From: Chryseobacterium antibioticum
Lineage (GTDB): Bacteria > Bacteroidota > Bacteroidia > Flavobacteriales > Weeksellaceae
Assembly: GCF_012927325.1 (NCBI RefSeq)
Contig: NZ_JABBGI010000001.1
Span: forward strand, 186,001 to 250,000
Length of the DNA: 64,000 nt
Direction: 5' to 3'
Part shown: one piece after another, positions 7,619 to 16,538 of the stretch
Numbering within the stretch: position 1 is the stretch's first letter
Layout: every line of letters begins with the position of its first letter
The notes under the pieces: generated by a model
What the model was told of the DNA's origin: nothing
Databases searched by the model: none
Seen by the model: the letters and a program-made list of their open reading frames with translations, nothing else
Position numbers and translations under genes: made by a program

Positions 7619-7981
7619 TTATTTCTTTTCAGTATCGATTTCTTTTTTCTCTGCTGTTTTTTCAGCAGCAGCTTTTGCTTTTTCTCCAAAACGCGTTTCA
7701 GTAAATTCTCTTGAAACGGCTGCTTTTTCGAATTTCAGTTTTCCTGATAAAGTTTCGATAACGAAACCATCATCCTGAACCTGAGCAATTCTTCCGTGAA
7801 GACCTGAAGTAAGGACTACTCTGGTTCCTACTTTTAGAGTTTCCTGAAAGCTTTTCTCTTGCTTCTGTTTTCTCATCTGTGGTCTTATCATCAGAAAATA
7901 GAACCCCACAAACATTACCCCCATCATGATCAGCATCATAGATGAAGACCCCTGCTGTGCCTGTAAAAAGATTGTCAACAT
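7619..7981 (-). CDS. yajC: Preprotein translocase subunit YajC
   Basis: 120 aa. One N-terminal membrane segment (about 17-35, SMMLIMMGVMFVGFYFLMI) is followed by RPQMRKQKQ and GTRVVLTSGLHGRI, the conserved YajC body, which associates with SecDF in the inner membrane. The tail after residue 95 is an Ala/Glu/Lys-rich low-complexity extension (KAKAAAEKTAEKKE). It lies 8 bp after the DUF1573 gene and ends in front of the strong terminator, so it is the last gene of a nusB-DUF1573-yajC unit, an arrangement familiar in Flavobacteriia. Confidence 0.93.
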   Translation of the reverse strand: MLTIFLQAQQGSSSMMLIMMGVMFVGFYFLMIRPQMRKQKQEKSFQETLKVGTRVVLTSGLHGRIAQVQDDGFVIETLSGKLKFEKAAVSREFTETRFGEKAKAAAEKTAEKKEIDTEKK

Positions 7982-7989
7982 ATATTATA

Positions 7990-8499
7990 TTATGGTTGGA
8001 TGTTCGCTGTGAACGTTAATTTTATAGGAGCCTTATCAACGTTGGCAAATACGTCTGCATACTTCTGCACGTTTCCGTCAAAGCTTGAAGAGTCAAAATG
8101 CAATGTGATATTTCCTTTTTTACCCGGAAGGATAGGTTCTTTAGTAAAATCAGGAGCAGTACATCCGCATCCAGGTTTTACTTCAGAGATCACTAAAGGA
8201 TTTTTTCCTGTATTGGTAATCTCATAAATGTGCTGTACTTTCTCTCCTTTTTTGATTTTTCCAAAATCGAAGTTGTTTTCAGAAAGGGCAACTGATGTTA
8301 ATGGCTGGTTTGAAACCGGAGCCACTGCTGCGTTAGTTACTGTTGGTTCTGTCGCTGAATCAGTTGGAGTCGCTTGTTGTATTGCTGTAGAATCTGCTGT
8401 TGCAGTTTCAGTACCTTGAACTTCTTTGTTTTCTTTCTTACAAGAAACCAAACCAAATCCTATGATAGACAAAGCGATAATTGATAATGTCTTTTTCAT
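7990..8499 (-). CDS. DUF1573 domain lipoprotein
   Basis: 169 aa from the chosen ATG. An upstream in-frame extension to 8601 exists but lies inside nusB; the start at 8499 gives a clean lipoprotein signal (MKKTLSIIALSIIGFGLVSC, lipobox LVSC). After a Thr/Ala/Pro-rich spacer (25-70), the DUF1573 domain contains FDFGKIKKGEKVQHIYEITN and the PGCGCTAPD cysteine motif, an ASH/immunoglobulin-like fold found widely in Bacteroidetes envelopes. The ATG lies one base past the nusB stop, so translation is coupled. Function is not established. Confidence 0.9.
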   Translation of the reverse strand: MKKTLSIIALSIIGFGLVSCKKENKEVQGTETATADSTAIQQATPTDSATEPTVTNAAVAPVSNQPLTSVALSENNFDFGKIKKGEKVQHIYEITNTGKNPLVISEVKPGCGCTAPDFTKEPILPGKKGNITLHFDSSSFDGNVQKYADVFANVDKAPIKLTFTANIQP

Positions 8500-8500
8500 G

Positions 8501-9406
8501 TTAAATTCTATTTTGATCTTTACAATATTTATCCAAAATTCCGTTAATAAAGATATTGGAACGGTCTGTTGCAAATACTTTTGCAATTTCAATATATTCA
8601 TTGATAATAACTCTTGAAGGCGTCAAAGCAAAATTATCCAGTTCTGAAATAGATGTTGACAAAATTACTTTATCCATTAAAGAAACTCTTTCCAGATCCC
8701 AGTTTTCCAGTCTTTCGCTTAGTTTTTTCTCATTAGCTTCCCAGTTGTTCAGGGTATCTCTCAGAAGTTTTCCTGCGAAAACTTTATCCTCTTCATCTTT
8801 AATCATCTTAATTAAAGTCCTGCTTTCTTCATCTTCTTTCAGGAAACCGATTGTTTTCTGTACCATTGAGTTGGCGATGTGAATATCATCGTACCAAGAA
8901 AGTTCTTTATCGCTCAGGTACTCCTGAAAATCTTCATTTTCAGCAATATATCTCAGAAACAGTTTTCCGATAAATTTCTGATCTGCTTCAAAAGAATATC
9001 CATCCTCTTTCATGAAATCCTGATAACGTTTCCCTGCTGTGATTCTTTGGAAAGTTTTCACCAATACATCATCATGCATATCCCATTTCAACTGCTTGTG
9101 CTGACCTGTGAAAAATAATCTCTCGGGATTTTCTTCCAGCTTGATCAGAACTTGGTTATTGATGAATTTTTGGTTAGGATTAATTTCAGCATCAGTTTTA
9201 AGGTATTTGTTCTTCCCAATTTCGATCTGGGTTTCTGCTAATTCTTTCAGAGCGACCAAAAAATTGATCTGATAGATGTAGAGATTATAGATTTTCTCTA
9301 TTCCAGAGAACATGTTTTTCTCTAAAACATCAAATTTTAAAGGATTTTGGTAGTATGAATACACTGTCTGTACTACTTTTTCACGGATTTGTCGTCTTCC
9401 TAACAT
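8501..9406 (-). CDS. nusB: Transcription antitermination factor NusB
   Basis: 301 aa, about twice the length of proteobacterial NusB but normal for Bacteroidetes, where an extra N-terminal region precedes the RNA-binding helical domain. MLGRRQIREKVVQTVYSYYQ at the N-terminus matches the NusB start, and the C-terminal half (LLRDTLNNWEANEKKLSERL, then SELDNFALTPSRVIINEYIEIAK, FINGILDK) is the typical helical core. NusB acts with NusE/S10 in rRNA antitermination. First gene of the unit with DUF1573 and yajC. A minus-strand -7 box TATCTTTG lies at 9428-9435. Confidence 0.93.
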   Translation of the reverse strand: MLGRRQIREKVVQTVYSYYQNPLKFDVLEKNMFSGIEKIYNLYIYQINFLVALKELAETQIEIGKNKYLKTDAEINPNQKFINNQVLIKLEENPERLFFTGQHKQLKWDMHDDVLVKTFQRITAGKRYQDFMKEDGYSFEADQKFIGKLFLRYIAENEDFQEYLSDKELSWYDDIHIANSMVQKTIGFLKEDEESRTLIKMIKDEEDKVFAGKLLRDTLNNWEANEKKLSERLENWDLERVSLMDKVILSTSISELDNFALTPSRVIINEYIEIAKVFATDRSNIFINGILDKYCKDQNRI

Positions 9407-9427
9407 TCAAAGAGCTTTTTATGGGTG

Positions 9428-9435
9428 CAAAGATA
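9428..9435 (-). promoter_or_regulatory. -7 box of the nusB promoter
   Basis: Minus strand TATCTTTG, a perfect TAnnTTTG match, 21 bases before the nusB start codon. Confidence 0.6.
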
Positions 9436-9479
9436 CAAAAATTAAAATTGATGAAATTCGTAGTCTGCCTACATTTTCG

Positions 9480-9487
9480 TAAATTTG
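9480..9487 (+). promoter_or_regulatory. -7 box of the ABC exporter gene
   Basis: TAAATTTG, a perfect match, only 9 bases before the ATG at 9497. Transcription would begin a few bases before the start codon, giving a nearly leaderless message. Confidence 0.6.
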
Positions 9488-9496
9488 TAAAACTTT

Positions 9497-11158
9497 ATGA
9501 AAGCGCTAAAAACCTTAAACCCTTACTTTTGGAAGCACAAAATATTATTGTTTTGGGGGTTATTATTCATCATTGCCAGTAATTTCTTCAATATATATAA
9601 GGTGCAGTTTGTAGGAAAGTCTGTAGACGAACTTACAAAAGGCGGAAACCTGGGCTTCAATCAGCAGGTTTTGGTGTACGTTGCCATCATTGTCGGCTGT
9701 TCACTTTTAACGGGATTTTTCACGTTTATGATGCGCCAGACGATCATTGTTGCATCAAGAAGGATTGAATATGAACTGAAAAACAAAATTTACAGACATT
9801 ACCAGGAATTATCTCTGACGGATTACAAACAGACGACCATTGGTGACTTGATGAACAGGTTGAGTGAAGATGTTGTAGCAGTAAGAATGTATCTGGGACC
9901 AGGTGTCATGTATGTGGTGAATTTAGTGATCCTTCTTTTGATCACTAGTATTTATATGATAAAAACGGATGCGTCTATGACCTTGTGGACTTTGTTGCCG
10001 CTTCCTATTTTGTCATACATTATATTTAAGGTAAGTTCTATCATCAATAAGAAATCGAAGATCATGCAGAAAAGCCAGTCTGCGATCTCTACTTTTGTAC
10101 AGGACAGCTTTTCAGGGATCCGGGTGGTGAAGTTTTTTGCCAAGGAAAACTACATCAAGAAGAACTATGGAATAAAAGTCACTGATTATCAGAACAAAGC
10201 TTTAGATTTAGCAAAAACAGAAGCGTATTTCTTTACCATTATTCTATTTGTCATCGGACTCCTGAATGTTGCGGTCATCCTTGTGGGCGGACAGAAATAT
10301 ATTGCAGGGGAATTGAGTGTTGGTAAAATTGCTGATTTCTTTATGTACATCAATATCCTGATCTGGCCATTTTCAATGGTGGGATGGGTAACTTCAGTCA
10401 ATCAAAGAGCTGAGGCTTCGATGCAAAGAATTAATGAATTTTTGGATAAAAAATCAGAGGTCACTAATACCAACTTTGACAACTATCCTATTAAAGGGGA
10501 TATTGAATTCAGAAATGTGTCTTACGTCTATCCGAATACCGGAATCAAAGCATTAGAAAACCTGAGCTTTAAAATCAAGGCCGGAGAATCCCTGGCCATT
10601 ATGGGTAAAACAGGAAGCGGGAAATCTACGATCGCTCTTTTACTCTGCAGACTGATTGATCCTACTGAAGGAGAGGTTTTAATTGATGGTAAGAACCTGA
10701 AAGAACATAATCTGACGAATTACAGAAATTTCATAGGCTATATTCCTCAGGAAAGTTATCTGTTCTCTGATTCTATTGAAAACAATATCGGTTTTGCTAT
10801 TGATCATCCTTCCCACGAAAAAGTGGTAGAATATGCCAAGATTGCAGACGTTGATAAAAATATTGTTGAATTTAAAGAACAGTATAAAACACTTGTCGGT
10901 GAACGCGGGGTCATGCTTTCGGGAGGACAAAAGCAAAGGATATGTATTGCAAGGGCTTTAATAAAGGACCCAAATATCATTATTTTTGATGATTCCCTGT
11001 CGGCTTTAGACACGGAAACAGAGCAGAATATTCTTGAAAATATTGACCGTAAAATCAACAACGCCACATCCATAATTATCACACACAGAGAGTCTAGCGC
11101 TCAGAGAGCTGATAAAATCATCAACCTTACTGAAATTGCCAATTCTTTAACTGCTTAG
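9497..11158 (+). CDS. ABC transporter with fused membrane and ATP-binding domains (MsbA-like exporter)
   Basis: 553 aa half-transporter expected to work as a homodimer. Residues about 15-310 hold six membrane helices (exporter type I fold), and about 325-553 the ATPase: Walker [10 protein letters not shown], the signature LSGGQKQR, Walker B IIIFDDSLSALD and the switch His in IITHRES. Similar to MsbA/LmrA-type lipid or drug exporters; the substrate cannot be assigned from sequence. Divergent from nusB, with its own -7 box very close to the ATG. Single gene, followed by a separate promoter for the PUR-protein gene. Confidence 0.9.
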   Translation: MKALKTLNPYFWKHKILLFWGLLFIIASNFFNIYKVQFVGKSVDELTKGGNLGFNQQVLVYVAIIVGCSLLTGFFTFMMRQTIIVASRRIEYELKNKIYRHYQELSLTDYKQTTIGDLMNRLSEDVVAVRMYLGPGVMYVVNLVILLLITSIYMIKTDASMTLWTLLPLPILSYIIFKVSSIINKKSKIMQKSQSAISTFVQDSFSGIRVVKFFAKENYIKKNYGIKVTDYQNKALDLAKTEAYFFTIILFVIGLLNVAVILVGGQKYIAGELSVGKIADFFMYINILIWPFSMVGWVTSVNQRAEASMQRINEFLDKKSEVTNTNFDNYPIKGDIEFRNVSYVYPNTGIKALENLSFKIKAGESLAIMGKTGSGKSTIALLLCRLIDPTEGEVLIDGKNLKEHNLTNYRNFIGYIPQESYLFSDSIENNIGFAIDHPSHEKVVEYAKIADVDKNIVEFKEQYKTLVGERGVMLSGGQKQRICIARALIKDPNIIIFDDSLSALDTETEQNILENIDRKINNATSIIITHRESSAQRADKIINLTEIANSLTA

Positions 11159-11198
11159 CCGTTTCGTTCTCAATTGTTAAATAAATCATAAAAAAAAT

Positions 11199-11228
11199 TT
11201 TGTGATTAAAAGAATTCTTTTATATTTG
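11199..11228 (+). promoter_or_regulatory. Promoter of the PUR-protein gene
   Basis: TTTG at 11199-11202 and TATATTTG at 11221-11228 with an 18-base spacer, close to the full Bacteroidetes housekeeping consensus. Confidence 0.7.
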
Positions 11229-11257
11229 TTCTTAACAAGATTAAAAAATATCTAACA

Positions 11258-11593
11258 ATGAGTGAATACAAGGAACGCCATGAAAATGAAATTTTCACGA
11301 AGGTGTTAAAAGCGGGGAGAAGAACTTATTTCTTTGATGTGCGCGAGACGAAAGCAGGAGATTATTATCTTACGATTACCGAAAGTAAAAAGAACTTCGG
11401 GGAGAATGGGGAAGCTACATTCGAGAAGCACAAAATTTATCTTTACAAAGAGGATTTTAAAAGTTTTCAGGAGATGTTCAATGAATCCACAGATTTCATC
11501 ATTAATGAAAAGGGTGAGGATGTAATATCAGAAAAACATGACAAAGACTTCAAAAGCAAATCATTCACTATTGATTCTGACGACGAAGTATAA
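11258..11593 (+). CDS. PUR-alpha-like nucleic-acid-binding protein (DUF3276)
   Basis: 111 aa. The sequence YKERHENEIFTKVLKAGRRT then YFFDVRETKAGDYYLTITESKK, with repeated beta-strand and basic patterns, is the PUR fold described for Bacteroidetes DUF3276 proteins, which dimerise and bind single-stranded DNA or RNA. The C-terminal about 20 residues are acidic (FTIDSDDEV). Monocistronic, with a strong promoter and a clean terminator. Cellular role is poorly known. Confidence 0.85.
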   Translation: MSEYKERHENEIFTKVLKAGRRTYFFDVRETKAGDYYLTITESKKNFGENGEATFEKHKIYLYKEDFKSFQEMFNESTDFIINEKGEDVISEKHDKDFKSKSFTIDSDDEV

Positions 11594-11614
11594 AAAAAGA
11601 ATATCTAAAAACAC

Positions 11615-11640
11615 AAGCATCTGAAAAAGGTGCTTTTTTT
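11615..11640 (+). terminator. Terminator of the PUR-protein gene
   Basis: Stem AAGCATCT (11615-11622) with AGGTGCTT (11628-11635), one G-T pair, 5-base loop and a run of eight T. Confidence 0.8.
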
Positions 11641-11768
11641 TATGTCCAACCGTAAATTTCCCCGATAAATAACGTTAAGCTTAAATACACTACAAAAATC
11701 TTAAAATAAATAAGAAGCATTTTGTAATTTTTAAAGACTAAAATTGGCGGCCAAAATAGTATAAAATA

Positions 11769-11799
11769 AAAAAGTACACTTTAAAAAGTGTACTTTTTT
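11769..11799 (-). terminator. Terminator after tRNA-His
   Basis: Near-perfect palindrome centred on AAAGTACACTT/AAGTGTACTTT with A and T runs at both ends. It lies immediately 3' of the tRNA on the minus strand and could work in both directions. Confidence 0.75.
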
Positions 11800-11800
11800 G

Positions 11801-11875
<75 letters not shown>

Positions 11876-11910
11876 GTTTTGTGAGTGCAAATATAGGGAA
11901 GATTTTTTAA

Positions 11911-12630
11911 TTACCAAATAATTCCGTCAAAATTTTTCATCGCAATGAGCTTCTCAGACGTAAATCCCTCAGCATAAGTAACTCCCGATAATCTTCCTAA
12001 ATCTTGAGCACGATAGGTCAGGCTTTCGAAAAAGTCTTTTGTTGCAATCGGGGTAACAGGTTCATTGGATGTTGGATCATAGAACTGTGTTTTGAAGGCC
12101 ATGCATGCTTCAATCTTCTTATTTAGATGTTCGGATATGTCAATGACAAACTCAGGTTTGATATCTTTCCATTGGATATAATGAAAAATCTGCTTTGGTC
12201 TCCAGACTTCCTGATTCTCGCCATCTATTACAGTTTCAATTTTTCTCAGCCCGGCTAAGAAGCACGCATCCGATACTAATTTCGCGCCTTTTGCATGATC
12301 CGGATGTCTGTCATCAATAGCATTGGCTAGGACGATTTCAGGGCGGTATTTACGGATCATTTTTACAATCTCCATCTGATATTCTTCAGAATTCACCAAA
12401 AAGCCATCTTTCATACCTAAATTTTCTCTTGCCGAAACACCAAGGATCTTTGCAGCTTCACCTGCTTCTACTTTTCTTGTTTCATCCGTTCCTCTTGTTC
12501 CCAACTCTCCTTTTGTCAGGTCCACAATGACACATATTTTACCTTCCGAAATCATTTTAGCGATAGTTCCACCACATCCCAGCTCTACATCATCAGGATG
12601 TGCCCCAAAAGCAAGTATATCTGTTTTCAT
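11911..12630 (-). CDS. bshB1: Bacillithiol biosynthesis deacetylase BshB1
   Basis: 239 aa, LmbE-type zinc-dependent N-acetylglucosaminyl deacetylase. The HPDD motif (His11-Asp14, in GAHPDDVELGCGG) and the second site DRHPDH (about 107-112) supply the metal ligands, with catalytic Asp13. GELGTRG and FLAGLRKIE are typical of the BshB1 subgroup, which removes acetyl from GlcNAc-malate in bacillithiol synthesis. Length is normal. The other bacillithiol genes (bshA, bshC) are not in this window, so the pathway is implied, not shown. Confidence 0.9.
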   Translation of the reverse strand: MKTDILAFGAHPDDVELGCGGTIAKMISEGKICVIVDLTKGELGTRGTDETRKVEAGEAAKILGVSARENLGMKDGFLVNSEEYQMEIVKMIRKYRPEIVLANAIDDRHPDHAKGAKLVSDACFLAGLRKIETVIDGENQEVWRPKQIFHYIQWKDIKPEFVIDISEHLNKKIEACMAFKTQFYDPTSNEPVTPIATKDFFESLTYRAQDLGRLSGVTYAEGFTSEKLIAMKNFDGIIW

Positions 12631-12735
12631 CTGTTCTTTTTATTTTTTAATTTGTCAGATGGAACGCCCAATAATTTTTCTCGCATTTTCGAATTTTTAA
12701 CCCCCGGACGTTTCATATGTTCAAAGATAAGATTT

Positions 12736-12774
12736 AAAATAAAAACTTCCCAAACATGGAGAATGGGAAGTTTT
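12736..12774 (-). terminator. Terminator after the TPR gene
   Basis: Stem AAAACTTCCC (12742-12751) with GGGAAGTTTT (12765-12774). On the minus strand it is followed by a T-rich tail. It lies 25 bp past the TPR stop codon and closes the exbB-to-TPR gene series. Confidence 0.8.
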
Positions 12775-12798
12775 AATATCTATAATTTAAAATTTAAA

Positions 12799-14430
12799 TT
12801 ACTTATTGATTTCTGCATTTAATTTTATAGCATCCTTATACGTAGGATCAAGTTGTAAAGATTTAGCTACATAATCTTTAGCTTTTGCAGCATCAGAATC
12901 CTTACTCATATAAGCCACTGCAAAGTAAGCATAAGATAAAATCTGCTTGTTAGCTTCCTTGTCTGCAGGTTTTATTGTACTGATGAATTTTTCGTATGCT
13001 AATTTTGCAGCATCGTTATTTCCAGCCTGCTGGTAAGAATATCCCTGACTGTAATAAGCTGGTGCCCAATCCGGAAGAAGAGCACTCATTTTCTGCCAGG
13101 TAAGAACAGCTCCATTCCAGTTTTTAATATCCTGGTAAGCTGTAGCCAACTTAAATAGGGAATCTGAATCCTCTTTATTAGCAGCCACTTTCTTTTTCAA
13201 TGCTTCGATTTCAGGACTAGTAGGTCCTTTCTCTGCTTCAGCCTGAGAAGCACCCCCACCTGCGATATTAGCAAGTTCTATATCCCACTTCATGGTTTCA
13301 TCTTTCGCAGCTTTAGCGATAGCAATCTTCTGCTGAGCTTCTGTATTTAAAGCTGCTTTTTTAGCGGCATCCGTTTCAGTTTTAGCCAATCCTGCAGCGA
13401 TAAGTCCCTGAAGACCCTGATCCGCTGGCTGTAATCTTGTTTTCTCAGCCTGAGAAACAAAAGTATCCATGTTTTGTTTTGCATCAGCATAGTTTCCGTC
13501 AGCATAAGACTGATAAGCTCTTAATTTGAATTTGATAGGATCATCAATTTTATCAAAGATCTTGTCTAATACAATTTTAGAGTTCGCATAGTCTTCATTT
13601 GTGAAGTATAATTTAGAAATTTCTAACTGTGTATATGGGTCCTCATCAGCATATTTTGTATAGTTGATAAGGTCTTGTGTTGCTTTTGCGTTGTCCTGAT
13701 ATCTGATGTCATAAGAAGCCATCGCTTTATATGCAGGTGCATAAGATGCATCCACAGCAATCGCTTTATCTAAGCTTTCTTTTGCATTTTTCCATAATTG
13801 AGCTGCCATCCAAAGTGTACCCATTCTTGTATAAACAGATGCTTTATTTTTAGCTAAAGGCAACGCTTTGTCATAAGCAGACATTGCCTCACCTGGTGCT
13901 CTTTTAATTCTGTACGCATCCCCAAGGGTATAATAGTAATGAGCAGGAACTCCTTTTTTCTCAGCTTTTTCAACAGCTTTTGTAAGGAACTGAATGGCTG
14001 CATCAGGAGCATTGTTTTTCTCAAATAAAGTTAAAGCTTCTGCTGCTCTGAATAATACTTCAGCATCTTTTTCTCTTGAATCTGCTACAATTTTCTGAAT
14101 TTCAGCAATTGCGCTTTTATCGCCTTTCCCTAATTTTACAGTAGCCAAACCAATTTTGTTAAGATAGCTTTTGTTATCAACAGCTAAACCTTTGTTAAAA
14201 CTTTCTATAGCTTTAGCATAATCAGGCTCACCCTGCTTCAGGTAAGTATTTCCTAAATAGAAGTAATTTTCTGCTGTAGGAGCTTTGGCAACCATTTCGG
14301 TAAAATTGATTTTAGCCTGCGCATATTTATCACTGTCTATACTGTTGATACCATCCTGCAACGTCTGTGCAGAGGCTAAACCGGCAAAAAATACCACAGC
14401 TGCTCCAAAAGCAATTTTCTTTACATTCAT
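12799..14430 (-). CDS. Secreted tetratricopeptide-repeat protein
   Basis: About 543 aa from the chosen Met; a start six codons earlier (14448) is equally open. A signal peptide (MNVKKIAFGAAVVFFAGLASA, cut near AQT) precedes an all-helical protein with TPR units in two blocks: about 30-290 (YFYLGNTYLKQGEPDYAKAI, YYYTLGDAYRIKRAPGEA, YAPAYKAMASYDIRYQDNAK) and about 420-549 (SLFKLATAYQDIKNWNGAV, YYSQGYSYQQAGNNDAAK), separated by an Ala/Lys-rich linker. Likely periplasmic scaffold. It follows the PstS-like lipoprotein gene and ends the run of genes that starts with exbB; conserved placement of a TPR gene here in Flavobacteriia suggests a role with the Ton machinery, which is inference. Confidence 0.85.
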   Translation of the reverse strand: MNVKKIAFGAAVVFFAGLASAQTLQDGINSIDSDKYAQAKINFTEMVAKAPTAENYFYLGNTYLKQGEPDYAKAIESFNKGLAVDNKSYLNKIGLATVKLGKGDKSAIAEIQKIVADSREKDAEVLFRAAEALTLFEKNNAPDAAIQFLTKAVEKAEKKGVPAHYYYTLGDAYRIKRAPGEAMSAYDKALPLAKNKASVYTRMGTLWMAAQLWKNAKESLDKAIAVDASYAPAYKAMASYDIRYQDNAKATQDLINYTKYADEDPYTQLEISKLYFTNEDYANSKIVLDKIFDKIDDPIKFKLRAYQSYADGNYADAKQNMDTFVSQAEKTRLQPADQGLQGLIAAGLAKTETDAAKKAALNTEAQQKIAIAKAAKDETMKWDIELANIAGGGASQAEAEKGPTSPEIEALKKKVAANKEDSDSLFKLATAYQDIKNWNGAVLTWQKMSALLPDWAPAYYSQGYSYQQAGNNDAAKLAYEKFISTIKPADKEANKQILSYAYFAVAYMSKDSDAAKAKDYVAKSLQLDPTYKDAIKLNAEINK

Positions 14431-14539
14431 AATCATTATATCTTTCATTTTATATTTTTCTTTATTAGAATTATATGCTCCACAATTTTTAGACCAAAAT
14501 AATGTTTTTGCAATAAGTAAAATACTATTTTAATATTTT

Positions 14540-15412
14540 TTAACGCATTTGAACCTCTCTTTTGTAGATATTATAGGGCTGCAAACCTTCTTTCTGTACG
14601 ATCATCTGACCCAGTTGTGTACATGAATATCTAATAAATCCGTTAGCGATATTAAAGTTTCCTTCGTTGGTTAAAAAATAAAGAACACGGGTAAAAGGAT
14701 AAGTCATTTCACGAAGATTGACATTATCAACAGTATAAAGCTTTCCATTACTTTCTACTGGAAGTACTTTAACCATTTCTCTAAGCTTCTCAGAAGTTTT
14801 ATCATAAGGACGGCTGAACGTGTTCAAGCCAATGACTCCGATTTTATCAGTATGCTTACTCAATTCTTCAATAATATTCTGGTTTCCCGGAATAATGGAA
14901 AATTTCAGGTCTTTAGGCTGTTTCTTCAGCTTTTGTGCAACGAAATTCAGGTTACTTGAATTGGTTCCGTCAAAAATAAAATTCTTGGCATCAGATTCAA
15001 GCCCGTTTTTTATTTCATCCATTGAAATGCTCTGTTTCGGAGAAGCTTTAGGAACAACAAATACAACCGCATCTGCAGCAAATTTAGCAGGAAGAAATTT
15101 CAGGTCGACCTGTTCTTCATAAGCTTTTTTCTCTTCGGGGGTAAGATCTCTGGACATGACCGTTATTCTTGCCTTGTCATTCAGTAAATCAAGAAAACCT
15201 AAATCTTCTTTCTTGGTTTCGATTTTGATATGGGTTTCGGGATAATTAATCATATATCCATCTGCCAATGCTTCGGTAACGCTTTTGAAAGACTCGTCGG
15301 TAAGTATGGTAAGGTCTCCTTTATGATAGGATGGAGATTTCTCTTCCTTTTTACAGCTTACGGCAGCGATGCTCATCACAGAAAGCAGCGCAATTTTTAA
15401 ACTATTCTTCAT
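14540..15412 (-). CDS. PstS-like substrate-binding lipoprotein
   Basis: 290 aa from the chosen ATG; longer in-frame starts would sit inside the upstream gene. Lipoprotein signal MKNSLKIALLSVMSIAAVSC then KKEEK. The body has the periplasmic binding protein fold of the phosphate-binding PstS type: LTILTDESFKSVTEALADGY, ITVMSRDLTPEEKKAYE, FAADAVVFVVPK, NFIFDGTNSSNLNFV, and MTYPFTRVLYFLTNEG near the C-terminus (the usual YPL-RPLY-like segment). No pstCAB genes are nearby; instead it is downstream of tonB, overlapping the 65-aa membrane protein gene by 11 bp, so it may deliver or sense a ligand for the Ton system. Confidence 0.8.
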   Translation of the reverse strand: MKNSLKIALLSVMSIAAVSCKKEEKSPSYHKGDLTILTDESFKSVTEALADGYMINYPETHIKIETKKEDLGFLDLLNDKARITVMSRDLTPEEKKAYEEQVDLKFLPAKFAADAVVFVVPKASPKQSISMDEIKNGLESDAKNFIFDGTNSSNLNFVAQKLKKQPKDLKFSIIPGNQNIIEELSKHTDKIGVIGLNTFSRPYDKTSEKLREMVKVLPVESNGKLYTVDNVNLREMTYPFTRVLYFLTNEGNFNIANGFIRYSCTQLGQMIVQKEGLQPYNIYKREVQMR

Positions 15413-15599
15413 TTCCTGAATCTTTAATTCTTGTAACTGCTCTATAGATTCTAAATACTCCATAAAGAATAAGCACTGCGCCCATTGCATAAGCAATAGC
15501 AGGCTCTAAAATCGTGAAGAAAAATTTGTAGACAATAACCACAATTCCCAATACGATATAAAATAATCCGGTAACTAAGGATAACCAATTGAACATCAT
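15402..15599 (-). CDS. Small two-helix membrane protein
   Basis: 65 aa, almost entirely hydrophobic: helices at about 5-27 (LVTGLFYIVLGIVVIVYKFFF) and 33-52 (IAYAMGAVLILYGVFRIYRA), then a short charged tail. Lies between tonB and the PstS-like gene on the same strand, overlapping the latter by 11 bp, which implies coupled translation. No family name recognised. Its constant-looking position suggests an accessory to the Ton complex or to the binding lipoprotein. Confidence 0.7.
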   Translation of the reverse strand: MMFNWLSLVTGLFYIVLGIVVIVYKFFFTILEPAIAYAMGAVLILYGVFRIYRAVTRIKDSGNEE

Positions 15600-15623
15600 G
15601 TAACAAAAATACCAAAAAAAATA

Positions 15624-15651
15624 AAAAAGAGAAGCATATGCTTCTCTTTTT
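15624..15651 (-). terminator. Hairpin between tonB and the downstream small membrane gene
   Basis: A 28-base perfect palindrome (AAAAAGAGAAGCAT and its complement) with T runs on both strands. It lies just after tonB and before the 65-aa gene, so it would partly separate exbB-exbD-exbD-tonB from the following three genes. Confidence 0.7.
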
Positions 15652-15675
15652 ATTTATAATTTGAATAAATAAGTC

Positions 15676-16515
15676 TTATTCAAAGTTCATCGTAAACGGT
15701 ACGCTATAGTAAGATCTAACGCTCTCCCCGTTTCTTTTCGCAGGAGTCCATTTTTTAAGTTTCTTAACTACACGAATTGCTTCACTGTTGAAGTCGCCAT
15801 TTGGAGATTTCTCTTCAATAGTAACTCCGGAAACAGTTCCGTCTCTTTCTACAACGAACTTCAGCTTCGCCTTAAGTGTCCCTTCGCCTCCTTCCATTAA
15901 AGAAGTATCAAAATTTTCCCCAAGATACTTTCTTAATGCGGCCATACCTCCAGGATATTCTGCAGACTGGTCTACATCTTTGTAGATTTCGTTAGGATTA
16001 TTTGTTTTTACTTCCGCAGTACTGGCTTTGTTACCAGTAGATGGCGGTGGTGGCGGTGGTGTATAAGCCGGAGCTTTTACCCCCTCCTGATTATTCAAAC
16101 CCGTCGTCGTTTCTAACTGCTTAGAAATTGGTGGCGGTGGTGTTTCAATCTTCGGAGCTTTTACTGGCTCCGGAACTACGTTCTGAATAACCTCGATTTT
16201 TTCCTCTTCTTTTGGAGGAGGTGGTGGAGGTGGTTCTTCTTCTTTTGGCTGCTCAATGATTGGATCTTCCTCAATAATGTTTACTAAATCTGCCTTCACT
16301 TCTTGCTTAGGTGGTTCAGTAAGTCTCTTAATGGTAAGATAAATAAAAGGAGACAAAGCCGCAACCAGGAATAATGCCGTTCCAAGAACAAAAGATTTTG
16401 TCAGAAGTCTTGGATACTGATGTCTAAGATCATAGGCACCATATTCCTTGTTTCTATTTTCAAATACAATCTCATCTAAAGTAAGATTCTGATTGTATAC
16501 ATTTTCATCTGCCAT
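15676..16515 (-). CDS. tonB: Energy transducer TonB
   Basis: 279 aa. A cytoplasmic N-terminus with NRNKEYGAYDLRHQYP (the start typical of Bacteroidetes TonB) is followed by one membrane helix (about 34-56). The periplasmic spacer is Pro/Glu-rich, with three polyproline tracts (EEPPPPPPPKEEE, TPPPPISK, TPPPPPPSTG), and the C-terminal TonB domain spans about 200-279 (EYPGGMAALRKYLGENF, GTVSGVTIEEKSPNGDF, KWTPAKRNGE, YSVPFTMNF). It carries proton-motive energy from ExbB-ExbD to outer-membrane receptors. It is the fourth gene of the exbB-exbD-exbD-tonB run. Confidence 0.95.
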   Translation of the reverse strand: MADENVYNQNLTLDEIVFENRNKEYGAYDLRHQYPRLLTKSFVLGTALFLVAALSPFIYLTIKRLTEPPKQEVKADLVNIIEEDPIIEQPKEEEPPPPPPPKEEEKIEVIQNVVPEPVKAPKIETPPPPISKQLETTTGLNNQEGVKAPAYTPPPPPPSTGNKASTAEVKTNNPNEIYKDVDQSAEYPGGMAALRKYLGENFDTSLMEGGEGTLKAKLKFVVERDGTVSGVTIEEKSPNGDFNSEAIRVVKKLKKWTPAKRNGESVRSYYSVPFTMNFE

Positions 16516-16538
16516 AGATTTACAGTTTTATGGTTAAA

